Of a stretch of DNA of 32,775 nucleotides, positions 1-7,059 are shown one piece after another. Source of the stretch: Acidobacteriota bacterium (GTDB lineage: Bacteria; Acidobacteriota; B3-B38; Guanabaribacteriales; JAGGZT01); NCBI GenBank assembly GCA_021161905.1, contig JAGGZT010000044.1:1-32775 (forward strand). Direction: 5' to 3'. Positions within the stretch are counted from its first letter, which is position 1, and each line of letters starts with the position of its first letter. The notes below the pieces were generated by a model, which was given only the letters and a program-made list of their open reading frames with translations, made no database searches and was not told the origin of the DNA. The translations under genes were made by a program, and so were the position numbers.

Positions 1-21
1 CCAAACTACGGAGATGATTTG

Positions 22-30
22 TGATATAAT
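22..30 (+). promoter_or_regulatory. extended -10 promoter of the small heat-shock gene
   Basis: A perfect TATAAT at 25-30 is preceded by TG one base upstream (22-23), which makes an extended -10 element. The -35 region falls on the first bases of the window and looks poor. The start codon follows about 55 bases downstream. No CIRCE element is visible between this promoter and the gene. Confidence 0.55.
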
Positions 31-85
31 TAAACAAAAATCAATCTCTGTTATAGAAAATAAGATGATGAAAGGGAGGTTTTAG

Positions 86-550
86 ATGGCGATTATAAAA
101 AAGAGACCTTCAACCTTCTCCCGGTTCTGGGCGGTTGAGCCCTTTGCTCGAGAAATAGAGCACATCTTTCAGGAAGTCTTTGGAAGAAGCTCAGTAAAAG
201 AGGGGAAGCCTTACGAAATGTCTTGGGCTCCCCCTATCGAGGTAGCGGAAAAGAAAGATAAATACATTGTCCGCGCAGAACTTCCTGGAGTGGGAAAAGA
301 GGATATCAAGATATCACTAAAGGAAAACACCTTAATCATACAAGGTGAAAGAAAGGTAGAAGAAGAGCACAAAGATGCCACCTTTTACTGTTGCGAGGTA
401 AACTACGGAAGCTTCTACCGGGAGATAGAACTTCCCTTCCCGGTGAAAGAAGATAAGGTGGATGCGGAATTTAAAAACGGTATTCTTACCATAAACCTCC
501 CCAAGGAGGAAAAACCGAAGGGAAAAACAATTCCCATCAAGGTGAAATAG
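86..550 (+). CDS. Hsp20 family small heat-shock protein
   Basis: This 154-residue ATP-independent chaperone should hold unfolding proteins in the cytoplasm for later refolding by ATP-driven chaperones. The alpha-crystallin domain runs from about residue 48 to 140, starting at WAPPIEVAEKKD. It carries the family signature NGILTINLP at 131-139. The C-terminal tail has the IPIKV (I-x-I) motif at 149-153 that links dimers into larger assemblies. Length is normal for a bacterial Hsp20. A GGGAGG ribosome site lies 6 bases before the ATG. The gene stands alone, with its own promoter upstream and a hairpin terminator downstream. Two adjacent cysteines in the domain (YCCEV, about 101-105) are unusual for the family and might make it redox-sensitive; that is inference. 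Confidence 0.95.
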   Translation: MAIIKKRPSTFSRFWAVEPFAREIEHIFQEVFGRSSVKEGKPYEMSWAPPIEVAEKKDKYIVRAELPGVGKEDIKISLKENTLIIQGERKVEEEHKDATFYCCEVNYGSFYREIELPFPVKEDKVDAEFKNGILTINLPKEEKPKGKTIPIKVK

Positions 551-572
551 GGACGGGTCTCCTTCAAAGTAG

Positions 573-618
573 AAAACATCCCTTTCCTCAAAAGGAGGAA
601 AGAAAGAAGGATGTTTTT
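573..618. terminator. bidirectional terminator between hsp20 and rmuC
   Basis: An outer 9-bp stem pairs 573-581 with 609-617 and an inner 8-bp stem pairs 582-589 with 595-602, with a 6-base bulge (603-608) and a 5-base loop. It is followed by TTTTT on the + strand and by TTTTCT on the - strand. It lies between convergent genes, and the rmuC stop codon (617-619) overlaps its edge. Confidence 0.8.
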
Positions 619-1723
619 ATCTATCTGGCGGATTATCTTCCTCCTCCTCAATCCCGGGAAGGAGAGGCGTTTCCTCGGGAAGGGCGCCTGCCGTCTCTAT
701 TCCGGTTAAGCCGGTGGTGAATCTATCCTCGATCCTGGTAAGCCTCCGCGCTGCTTCGTCGTACTTGTTCTTGGAGTTGGTCAAATGGCGTCCCAATACA
801 TCGAACTCCTCCCGAAATCGAGATAACTCTCCCCGAAGCCGAGCGAGATGGGTAAGTATTTCCTTAGACTTCTTTTCTATCTCAAGCCCCTTTAAACCAA
901 GAACTATTGTCTGGAGATAGGCGTAGAAGGTATTGGGGGAGACAGGGATCACCTTACGCTTCAAAGCGTAAGAGAAAACCCCTTCTCCCTTTCCCTCATC
1001 CTTTATTATGGTTTCATAATAGACATTCTCTGCTGGAATATACATCAAGGCGAATTCATAAGTTCCCTCGTCAGGAAGAATGTATTTGGACGATATAGAA
1101 TCGATATGACGCTTCACATCGCGGAGGAACGCCTTTCTCGCCTCTTTCTTCTCCTCGTCAGTGGTGGACTCGATGATCCGGCGAAAGTTCTCCATAGGGA
1201 ATTTAGAGTCGATAGGGACCATACCCTTGCCGATAAAAACCACTGCATCTACCTTTTCTCCATTCTTGAAGGTGTACTGTTCCTTGTAGTAATCCCGAGG
1301 GAGGATCTGAGAAAGAAGCTCACCCAAGAGAAACTCCCCCAACCCTCCGCGGAATTTCGGGGCGCGGAGCATCTTCTCCAGAGTGCTTATATTCTTGCCC
1401 ACATCGTATATCTTCTCCGTCGCCTCGGTAAGGGCACCCATCCGCCGGCTAACATCTGCCAATACCTTGGTGGATTCATCAAGCCTGTTACCTACCTGAC
1501 CGGTTATCTCCTTGAGCTCCCGGGAAACCGTGGTGGAAAGCTCGGTAAGGCTCTTCCCCATCTGCTCTCTTAAGCTATCGAGCTGTTGTTGAAGTAGAGA
1601 AAGCGCCTGGTACTCCTCACCTTTTCTTCCCCTGAGGAAGATGATTAAAAGGGAGATAAAAACAGCCCCGCCAATAGCGATCGCCACCAAATAAGAAAAG
1701 CCTAATCCGCTCTCCCCCATCAT
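617..1723 (-). CDS. rmuC: RmuC family protein (DNA recombination-related, membrane-anchored)
   Basis: A 368-residue protein of the RmuC family. In E. coli rmuC affects recombination at inverted repeats, and the conserved domain belongs to the PD-(D/E)XK nuclease-like group; the biochemical role is not settled. One membrane helix is seen at about residues 9-30 (LVAIAIGGAVFISLLIIFL). A long coiled coil follows (about 40-120). The conserved core contains KVDAVVFIGKGMVPIDSKFP at about 158-177. A second helical region closes the protein before a short acidic, proline-rich tail. It is about 100 residues shorter than E. coli RmuC. The start overlaps the stop of the M64 peptidase gene by 4 bases (ATGA), so it is the last gene of a three-gene operon. 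The second ATG, 3 bases on, is equally possible. Confidence 0.88.
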   Translation of the reverse strand: MMGESGLGFSYLVAIAIGGAVFISLLIIFLRGRKGEEYQALSLLQQQLDSLREQMGKSLTELSTTVSRELKEITGQVGNRLDESTKVLADVSRRMGALTEATEKIYDVGKNISTLEKMLRAPKFRGGLGEFLLGELLSQILPRDYYKEQYTFKNGEKVDAVVFIGKGMVPIDSKFPMENFRRIIESTTDEEKKEARKAFLRDVKRHIDSISSKYILPDEGTYEFALMYIPAENVYYETIIKDEGKGEGVFSYALKRKVIPVSPNTFYAYLQTIVLGLKGLEIEKKSKEILTHLARLRGELSRFREEFDVLGRHLTNSKNKYDEAARRLTRIEDRFTTGLTGIETAGALPEETPLLPGIEEEEDNPPDR

Positions 1724-3006
1724 TCCTCACCACATTGAAACTTGATCATCCTTATTATCGCCGCTTTACATACGGGGCAGAAATCAGGAGCATTGGTACT
1801 TCTCATCCGGCAGAGATAATAGGGGCGATACATTCCATGCTTTAGATAACCCGCTCCTTCAAACAGCCCTACCATACCCTGATATTTCTTGTCGTTAGGG
1901 GTAGGAATGGGGATGCCAGGGGTCAAGAAACGCCGCCATTTAAGCTTAGTGGGATCGGTACAGATGGTGATGTTTGGCTCCCAGGGCTCAACATCGGTGC
2001 GATAAAAACCGGAATAAGTCTCAAGGTCATACTCATCAGCAAGCCCGGCAAAGGCGTGCCCCAATTCGTGAATGAACACACCAGGGGTAGTATCAGCAGC
2101 GAAGATGGAGTAAAAGTTGAAAATCCCCCCTCCACCATAACGCCTGGTGTTGACAAGAATCACTATCTGATCGTAGGGGGCATTAGAAGCGATATCCCGG
2201 ATCGCCCGGTTCTCTGGGGAGGTCATATAGCGAGCTATACCGAAGGTATTGAAGGAACAACCGAGAACGGTATTATGAAAGATGCCCTTTCTCGGTTCAT
2301 CAGGTCCCGATTCTGGGGAGATGACATCGATAGCACGGATGTTGAAATGATCACGATATTTATCGTAAGGAGAGGCAGAAAAAAGGTACTTGACAAACCG
2401 CTCTACATCATTATGGAACTTGGCGATCTCGGAGGCAGTGTAACCATCGCCCATAAAGAGAAGGTCGACCCGTTTATCGGTGGGACCTGTTATCGCAACA
2501 TCCCAAACCCTAAACTGAGCATATCTGCGCTCCCGGTTTACATCAGCTGAGTTGGGATCGATCACCACCGAATAGCGATCTCTAAATCTATTCTTCTCAT
2601 CTCTGGTGGCGATAACTAATCTGACCTTCCTTTTCGGATAAGGGAAGACCAAACTCTCATGAAAAGCACGGAGGACACCAGCTTGAGCCTCCTCGGTTCT
2701 CTGCCATTCATAAAAGAGGGTGGAGTAACCCCGAGAGTAGATGAGCTCACCACTTTTTAAATCGTAAACCTTGAAAAGATAGTTCCCGAGATTGGTGTCA
2801 TCTATCAGATTCTTTTTGCTTCCTGCATAATATGGTTCCTCACGAACCTGATGGAGAAAGAAATACTCTGAGTTAGATGTGCCTCCATGATAGATATCAA
2901 CCCGCATCGCCTTATTGAGAAAATATTGGTTGAATTTACTATCGCTTGGAAATGACGAAAAAGCGATTAAAAGGATAATCAAGCTTACAAATAATGTCTT
3001 CTTCAT
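1720..3006 (-). CDS. secreted M64 family zinc peptidase (IgA-peptidase family)
   Basis: A 428-residue exported metallopeptidase. It has a signal peptide (MKKTLFVSLIILLIAFSSFP), an N-terminal accessory domain (about 30-150) and a catalytic domain (about 165-428). The zinc site is HELGH at 313-317, followed by AFAGLADEY, the hallmark of family M64, in which the downstream acidic residue is the likely third ligand. DLLFMGDGYTASE near 181-193 is another conserved family stretch. Near the C-terminus CRMRS...FCPVC suggests a disulfide or a small metal knuckle. The founding member cleaves IgA, but most relatives come from environmental bacteria and their substrates are unknown, so no specificity is claimed. 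It overlaps both neighbours by 4 bases (ATGA). It probably acts in the periplasm or outside the cell. Confidence 0.9.
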   Translation of the reverse strand: MKKTLFVSLIILLIAFSSFPSDSKFNQYFLNKAMRVDIYHGGTSNSEYFFLHQVREEPYYAGSKKNLIDDTNLGNYLFKVYDLKSGELIYSRGYSTLFYEWQRTEEAQAGVLRAFHESLVFPYPKRKVRLVIATRDEKNRFRDRYSVVIDPNSADVNRERRYAQFRVWDVAITGPTDKRVDLLFMGDGYTASEIAKFHNDVERFVKYLFSASPYDKYRDHFNIRAIDVISPESGPDEPRKGIFHNTVLGCSFNTFGIARYMTSPENRAIRDIASNAPYDQIVILVNTRRYGGGGIFNFYSIFAADTTPGVFIHELGHAFAGLADEYDLETYSGFYRTDVEPWEPNITICTDPTKLKWRRFLTPGIPIPTPNDKKYQGMVGLFEGAGYLKHGMYRPYYLCRMRSTNAPDFCPVCKAAIIRMIKFQCGEE

Positions 3007-3536
3007 CCTTCAAACTCCCCCTTGTTTCCCCATTTCTCAAACATTACTATCTCAGAAAGAGGTTTCCTATTTTTTACTCCCCGAAGTCGCTTTGGATACC
3101 CAAGGGCAAGCAGTTCCACCACCCTTATCTCCGGGGGAATACCAAGAATCTCCTTTACCTGATCCTCATAAAAAGAACCGATCCAGCAAGTACCCAAACC
3201 TAAAGAAACAGCAGCGAGAGTCATATGGTCTATGGAGATAGCTACATCTATCGGATAGCAAAGTTGACCACATCGCATCACATGGTTATCGGTTTCGGCA
3301 CAGCAGGCGATCACCACCGGCGCTTCAGCAACAAAATTCTGGTTGTTAGCCGCCCGCATCAACTTCCTTCGCGTTTCCTCATCCCGAACCACCACATAGC
3401 GCCACTCCTGCCGATTGCTCGCCGAGGGGGCAAGCCTTCCCGCCTCAAGGATCTTAATGATCTTTTCATCCTCTACTGGTTTTGGGAGATATTCCCGGAC
3501 GCTTTCCCTCTTTTTAATCGCCTCAAAAACATCCAT
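3003..3536 (-). CDS. nitroreductase family FMN oxidoreductase
   Basis: A 177-residue flavoprotein of the nitroreductase family, which uses NAD(P)H and FMN to reduce nitro compounds, quinones or other acceptors; the physiological substrate cannot be read from sequence. The N-terminal FMN phosphate site is KRESVREY (about 8-15). GRLAPSASNRQEWRYVVV (about 33-50) is the second cofactor stretch, and GLGTCWIGSF (about 117-126) the third. It is of the short class and should act as a homodimer in the cytoplasm. An AGGAGG site sits 6 bases before the ATG. It is the first gene of the operon with the M64 peptidase and RmuC. A -35 consensus and an inverted repeat lie just upstream. The functional link to the peptidase is unclear. 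Confidence 0.92.
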   Translation of the reverse strand: MDVFEAIKKRESVREYLPKPVEDEKIIKILEAGRLAPSASNRQEWRYVVVRDEETRRKLMRAANNQNFVAEAPVVIACCAETDNHVMRCGQLCYPIDVAISIDHMTLAAVSLGLGTCWIGSFYEDQVKEILGIPPEIRVVELLALGYPKRLRGVKNRKPLSEIVMFEKWGNKGEFEG

Positions 3537-3556
3537 CTCTCCCTCCTTGTGGCTAA

Positions 3557-3597
3557 ATACCTTTCTTAAGGTATCAGAAAAGCCTTTCCCCTGTCAA
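3557..3597 (-). promoter_or_regulatory. nitroreductase operon promoter with overlapping inverted repeat
   Basis: On the - strand a consensus TTGACA (3592-3597) is followed after 18 bases by TACCTT (3568-3573), a weak -10. A perfect inverted repeat, ATACCTT-TCTT-AAGGTAT (3557-3574), overlaps the -10. An operator in this place would let a repressor block the polymerase. The promoter is moderately supported; the operator is inference. Confidence 0.5.
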
Positions 3598-3613
3598 TTA
3601 ACGGGAAAATATG

Positions 3614-3644
3614 TTTTTTCTCGAAATGCTATTTATGCTATCAT
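3614..3644 (+). promoter_or_regulatory. possible promoter of the M24 peptidase gene
   Basis: A TATCAT -10 (3639-3644) lies 65 bases before the start, with only a T-rich stretch where a -35 would be. It is the best candidate in the divergent spacer but is weak. Confidence 0.3.
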
Positions 3645-3709
3645 TTAGTTGTTCCGCCATTAATTTGTTTTTGAACGACCTCTTTAATCCAAATCTCAAG
3701 GAGGGGGCA

Positions 3710-4888
3710 ATGGACCTCAACAAAATCCAAAAGGCAATTAGGGATAATGGAGTCGATGGTTGGCTCTTTTATGATTTTCATCATCGAGACCCATTAGCCT
3801 ATCGCATCCTCGGGCTCGACCCAAAGAAGTTCGTCACCAGAAGATGGTATTATTTCATCCCTGCCTCTGGGGAACCAAAAAAATTGGTCCACAGCATAGA
3901 ACGCTCGATGCTCGATTCTCTTCCAGGGGAGAAGAAGATCTACCTCCCTTGGGAGGAGCAACACCGGCTTCTTAAGGAGATCCTGGGAGATGCAAAACGG
4001 ATCGCAATGCAATATTCACCTTTGAATAGCATCCCTTATATCTCCCTTGTGGATGCAGGAACAGTGGAGCTGGTGAAAAGCTTCGGCAAAGAGGTGGTCT
4101 CCTCGGCTGATCTGGTGCAACTTTTTGAAGCAGTGGTCTCACCTGAAGGGCTGAATAGCCATAGGGAGGCGGGCAGAAAAATCCATAAAATTATGGATGA
4201 AAGTTTTGCCGAGATCGGAAGATTGATACAAAAGGGCGAAGAATTCACTGAGGTCGACATCCAGGAGTTCATCTTGGAGAAGTTTAAGCAAGAGGGACTG
4301 ACCTCTGACGGTGACAAACCAATAGTAGCGGTAAATGAACACGCAAGCGATCCACATTTCGAACCCACTCCGGAAAATACAGCGAAGATAAAGCAGGGGG
4401 ATTTCGTGCTCCTCGATATCTGGGCACGCCTTAATAGAGATGACTCCATCTACTACGACATCACCTGGACCGGATATGTCGGAGAGGAAATACCAAAAAA
4501 GCAACAGGAGATATTTGAGATCGTGCGTGACGCAAGGGATCGGGCGGTTGAATTCGTAAAGGAGAAGATAGAAAAAAAAGAGGAGGTCAAAGGTTATGAG
4601 GTTGATATTGCCTGCCGTTCTTACATTGAGGAAAAAGGCTATGGGAAATACTTCACCCACAGAACTGGGCATTGCATTGGAAGGGAGGTTCATGGAAACG
4701 GGGTCAATATAGACAACCTCGAATGCAAGGATGAGCGTAAGCTTATGCCGGGGATAATCTTCTCGGTGGAGCCTGGTATCTATCTTCCTGAGTTCGGGGT
4801 CCGCTCTGAGATCGATGTCGCCATAACCCACGATATGAAGGTAGAGGTAACCGGACCAAAACAAGAAGAAATAGTAAAGATACTTTAA
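3710..4888 (+). CDS. M24 family metallopeptidase (Xaa-Pro aminopeptidase-like)
   Basis: A 392-residue cytoplasmic peptidase with the creatinase/aminopeptidase P fold, likely removing N-terminal residues before proline or splitting Xaa-Pro dipeptides. All five metal ligands of the family can be placed: Asp in VLLDIWA, Asp in YYDITWTGY, His in HRTGHCIGREVHG, Glu in SVEPGIY and Glu in VRSEIDV. The N-terminal half is the usual substrate-binding creatinase_N region. The reading frame stays open 33 codons further upstream. The ATG at 3710 is chosen because AAGGAGGGGG lies just before it and because family similarity begins there. The stop is 16 bases from the next gene, a sodium symporter. The pair therefore looks like a peptide uptake and breakdown unit. 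Aminopeptidase versus dipeptidase activity cannot be told apart here. Confidence 0.9.
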   Translation: MDLNKIQKAIRDNGVDGWLFYDFHHRDPLAYRILGLDPKKFVTRRWYYFIPASGEPKKLVHSIERSMLDSLPGEKKIYLPWEEQHRLLKEILGDAKRIAMQYSPLNSIPYISLVDAGTVELVKSFGKEVVSSADLVQLFEAVVSPEGLNSHREAGRKIHKIMDESFAEIGRLIQKGEEFTEVDIQEFILEKFKQEGLTSDGDKPIVAVNEHASDPHFEPTPENTAKIKQGDFVLLDIWARLNRDDSIYYDITWTGYVGEEIPKKQQEIFEIVRDARDRAVEFVKEKIEKKEEVKGYEVDIACRSYIEEKGYGKYFTHRTGHCIGREVHGNGVNIDNLECKDERKLMPGIIFSVEPGIYLPEFGVRSEIDVAITHDMKVEVTGPKQEEIVKIL

Positions 4889-4904
4889 AATCAAGGAGGT
4901 CCCT

Positions 4905-6323
4905 ATGCTTTACTACCTTTACTTTATCTTGGCTTACCTCGTAGTGCTGATCGGGATAAATATATGGCGAGCAAAGAAGGTAAAGACCCAGGAAGACTTC
5001 ATGGTCGCTGGAAGAAAGCTCTCCCCGATGGTGATGGTTTTCACCCTTATCTGCACCTGGATCGGTTCTGGCACCTTCATCGCTGGCGCCGAATTCGCCT
5101 ATAAGGCAGGGTGGTCTTCGCTCTGGTTACCCGCTGGTGCCTGGTTCGGGATCTTCATCATCTATTTCCTCTCAGGGAAGATTAGAAAGTTCGGGCAATA
5201 TACCGTCGGAGATATCCTCGAAGTTAGATATAACCGTTGGGCTCGGCTCTTTGGAACCGTTGCCATCATCATCTCATTCACTGCTATCGTAAGCTATCAG
5301 TTTCGGGCGGGAGGTTATATCCTAAATATCGTCACTAACGACAAGATCTCAACCGCGGAAGGACAGTTGATAACCGCTGTTTTCGTAATCCTCTACACTG
5401 CTCTTGCTGGGATGCTCGCCGTGGCTTATACCGATCTTTCAAACGGCATCGTCATCCTCTCCGCTACTCTGCTTGCTTTGCCCTTCGTGTATAAGCTTGC
5501 TGGTGGCTGGAGTGGGATCGTTGCTAAACTTCCTCCGGAACACTTTACAGTGGTAAACGCTTCCTTCGGTGAACATCCCCTTTTAAAGGCATTAGGGTAT
5601 TTCTTCTCCACTTTTATGCTTCTTTTGGGCGTTCAGAGTATGTATCAAAAATTCTATTCCGCTCGCGACGCTAAAGCAGCAAGGCAATCGGTCGTCCTCT
5701 GGATATTTGGTACCATTGTAGTGGAAACGGCGGTGGTGGCTTTAGCCATATTTGGTCACAGTATTTTCCCTAATCTGAAGAGACCGGATACGGTAATACT
5801 CGTAGTAGCAGCTAAGGCGGTACCCGCGATAATCGGGATATTACTCCTTGGAGCTGCTTGCGCTGTGGTTATATCTACCGGCAATAACTATCTCTTAAGC
5901 TCCACCACCACCGTGGTTCGAGATCTCTACCAACGGTTCATCAGCCCCAAAGCTTCACAGAAGAAGATCGTGTTATTGTCCAAACTGGTTGTTCTCGTTC
6001 TCGGCATATCAGCTCTCATCATCGCCGTTTATCTCTCCTCAGTACTTGAGATGGCTTATTTCGCTTACACCATTTATGGAGTAGCAATAACGCCAGCCTT
6101 GATAGCCGCTCTCGCCTGGAAACGCGCCAACACCGCTGGAGCAATAACTTCCATTGTATCAGGAACACTGATCGCCCTCGTCCTCAAGATACTCGGCGAA
6201 CCCTACGGTATCCCTCTCATATTCCCTGCTCTTGGTGTTTCCCTGCTCTCACTAATCGTGGTTAGTCTTCTCACCTCTCCACCCTCTAAGGATAAACTTG
6301 CTCCATTCTTCGAGAACCTGTAG
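4905..6323 (+). CDS. sodium:solute symporter (SSS family)
   Basis: A 472-residue inner-membrane transporter of the SSS family, which uses the sodium gradient to import solutes such as proline, pantothenate, sugars or short acids. About 13 hydrophobic segments are visible. The start is typical (LAYLVVLIGINIW, then EDFMVAGRKLSP). The discontinuous first core helix contains CTWIGSGTFIAGAEFAYKAG. CAVVISTGNNYLLSSTTTVVRDLYQ matches the helix that carries the second sodium site. The family length is 450-550, so the gene looks complete. AAGGAGGT precedes the ATG. It follows the M24 peptidase by 16 bases and should share its transcript, which favours an amino acid (perhaps proline) or peptide-derived substrate; that is inference. 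No hairpin terminator is evident after the stop. Confidence 0.92.
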   Translation: MLYYLYFILAYLVVLIGINIWRAKKVKTQEDFMVAGRKLSPMVMVFTLICTWIGSGTFIAGAEFAYKAGWSSLWLPAGAWFGIFIIYFLSGKIRKFGQYTVGDILEVRYNRWARLFGTVAIIISFTAIVSYQFRAGGYILNIVTNDKISTAEGQLITAVFVILYTALAGMLAVAYTDLSNGIVILSATLLALPFVYKLAGGWSGIVAKLPPEHFTVVNASFGEHPLLKALGYFFSTFMLLLGVQSMYQKFYSARDAKAARQSVVLWIFGTIVVETAVVALAIFGHSIFPNLKRPDTVILVVAAKAVPAIIGILLLGAACAVVISTGNNYLLSSTTTVVRDLYQRFISPKASQKKIVLLSKLVVLVLGISALIIAVYLSSVLEMAYFAYTIYGVAITPALIAALAWKRANTAGAITSIVSGTLIALVLKILGEPYGIPLIFPALGVSLLSLIVVSLLTSPPSKDKLAPFFENL

Positions 6324-6423
6324 ATGTAACTTGTTGAAGGTAAACACATTAATTGATGACTAAAATTTGGGCAAGAGGCTATAATTCAAAATCTAAATGC
6401 AAGTTAGGGGAAAGGCCGACTAT

Positions 6424-6444
6424 TTTTCCACAGACTTTTCCACA
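6424..6444 (+). repeat. tandem TTTTCCACA direct repeat (DnaA-box-like)
   Basis: TTTTCCACA occurs at 6424-6432 and again at 6436-6444, 12 bases apart on the same strand. Each differs by one base from the DnaA box TTATCCACA. They lie 33 bases upstream of a strong promoter in a 235-base spacer. The rest of this spacer holds a lone TATAAT at 6380-6385 and AAGAGGC/GCCTCTT repeats about 90 bases apart. Confidence 0.45.
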
Positions 6445-6476
6445 TATTTTGCGGAAATCGAGTTTGCCTCTTCCTC

Positions 6477-6505
6477 TTGACAGGTTGGGGTTGGTCAAAT
6501 AGAAT
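6477..6505 (+). promoter_or_regulatory. sigma-70-type promoter of the 6559-7982 gene pair
   Basis: Consensus TTGACA (6477-6482), a 17-base spacer and TAGAAT (6500-6505; 5 of 6 matches). It lies about 50 bases before the start codon. This is among the clearest promoters in the window. Confidence 0.75.
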
Positions 6506-6558
6506 AAAACCAGCCCTGATGGTGAAAGGAAATGGATAAAAACAGAAGGAGAAAGGGG

Positions 6559-7059
6559 ATGAAGGGTAAGATTAACTGGTTATTTCTAACTCTCTTTGCC
6601 ATCGTTATTGCATCCTTCCTTCTTGCACAGGAAGAAGGGAATCTGGTGAAAGCCTGGGTCGATGAAAGCTGTCTTCTCAAAAAAGGAACCATAAAGGTTC
6701 CGGAGTTAAAGACCGCTACCTCCTTTAAGCTGGTAGAGCTCAACAACGGATACAACTATGTCGAGATCAAAAAGCTAAAGGAAGAAAAGAAAATAACCCC
6801 TGAGGAATGGAAGAAAAAGGCAAAGGAATTGATCAGTTCTTGGGCGGAGAAAGGATTGATAAAGCCTCCTTTGTGGAAAGGGTTCGGCATCGAAGATGCA
6901 AAAGGAAATGTGATCTATTGCTTCAAACAAAAAGGGGACGAGAAGCCAAAAGAGATGGGCGGACCCCTTGATAAACTTGTTCTCCCACAGGGGGAATACG
7001 CTATCTTCGTCTATGGAGGACCAGGAGCAAAGGTAGTCCTCTCTTACGAGATTAAATGA
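6559..7059 (+). CDS. secreted protein of unknown function
   Basis: I do not recognise this family. The protein has 166 residues. A signal peptide or membrane anchor is clear (KGKINWLFLTLFAIVIASFLLA, with likely cleavage near LLAQ). The mature part begins EEGNLVKAWVDESCLL, followed by a lysine/glutamate-rich helical stretch with a tryptophan pair (EEWKKKAKELISSWAEKG). It ends in a beta-rich region (GEYAIFVYGGPGAKVVLSYEI). Two cysteines, one in each half, could form a disulfide if it is periplasmic. An ATG 27 bases upstream is also open. The ATG at 6559 is preferred because AGGAG lies 7 bases before it. The stop overlaps the next start by 4 bases (ATGA), so translation of the two is probably coupled. 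The final strands might form a small beta-sandwich; this is a guess. Confidence 0.75.
   Translation: MKGKINWLFLTLFAIVIASFLLAQEEGNLVKAWVDESCLLKKGTIKVPELKTATSFKLVELNNGYNYVEIKKLKEEKKITPEEWKKKAKELISSWAEKGLIKPPLWKGFGIEDAKGNVIYCFKQKGDEKPKEMGGPLDKLVLPQGEYAIFVYGGPGAKVVLSYEIK

Noticed and set aside
31-85. CIRCE or other heat-shock operator before hsp20
   Set aside because: No TTAGCACTC-N9-GAGTGCTAA or close variant is present.
2056-2550. 164-codon open frame on the + strand
   Set aside because: It is antisense to the catalytic domain of the M64 peptidase, which is clearly real.
3611-3709. N-terminal extension of the M24 peptidase
   Set aside because: The extra 33 residues look hydrophobic, but no ribosome site precedes them. 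A strong one precedes the ATG at 3710, where family similarity begins.
4139-4894. 251-codon open frame on the - strand
   Set aside because: It lies wholly antisense to the M24 peptidase gene, whose metal ligands are intact. Its translation has no recognisable domain.
6424-6444. Possible replication origin from DnaA-box-like repeats
   Set aside because: There are only two imperfect boxes, and no dnaA, dnaN or AT-rich unwinding region is nearby.
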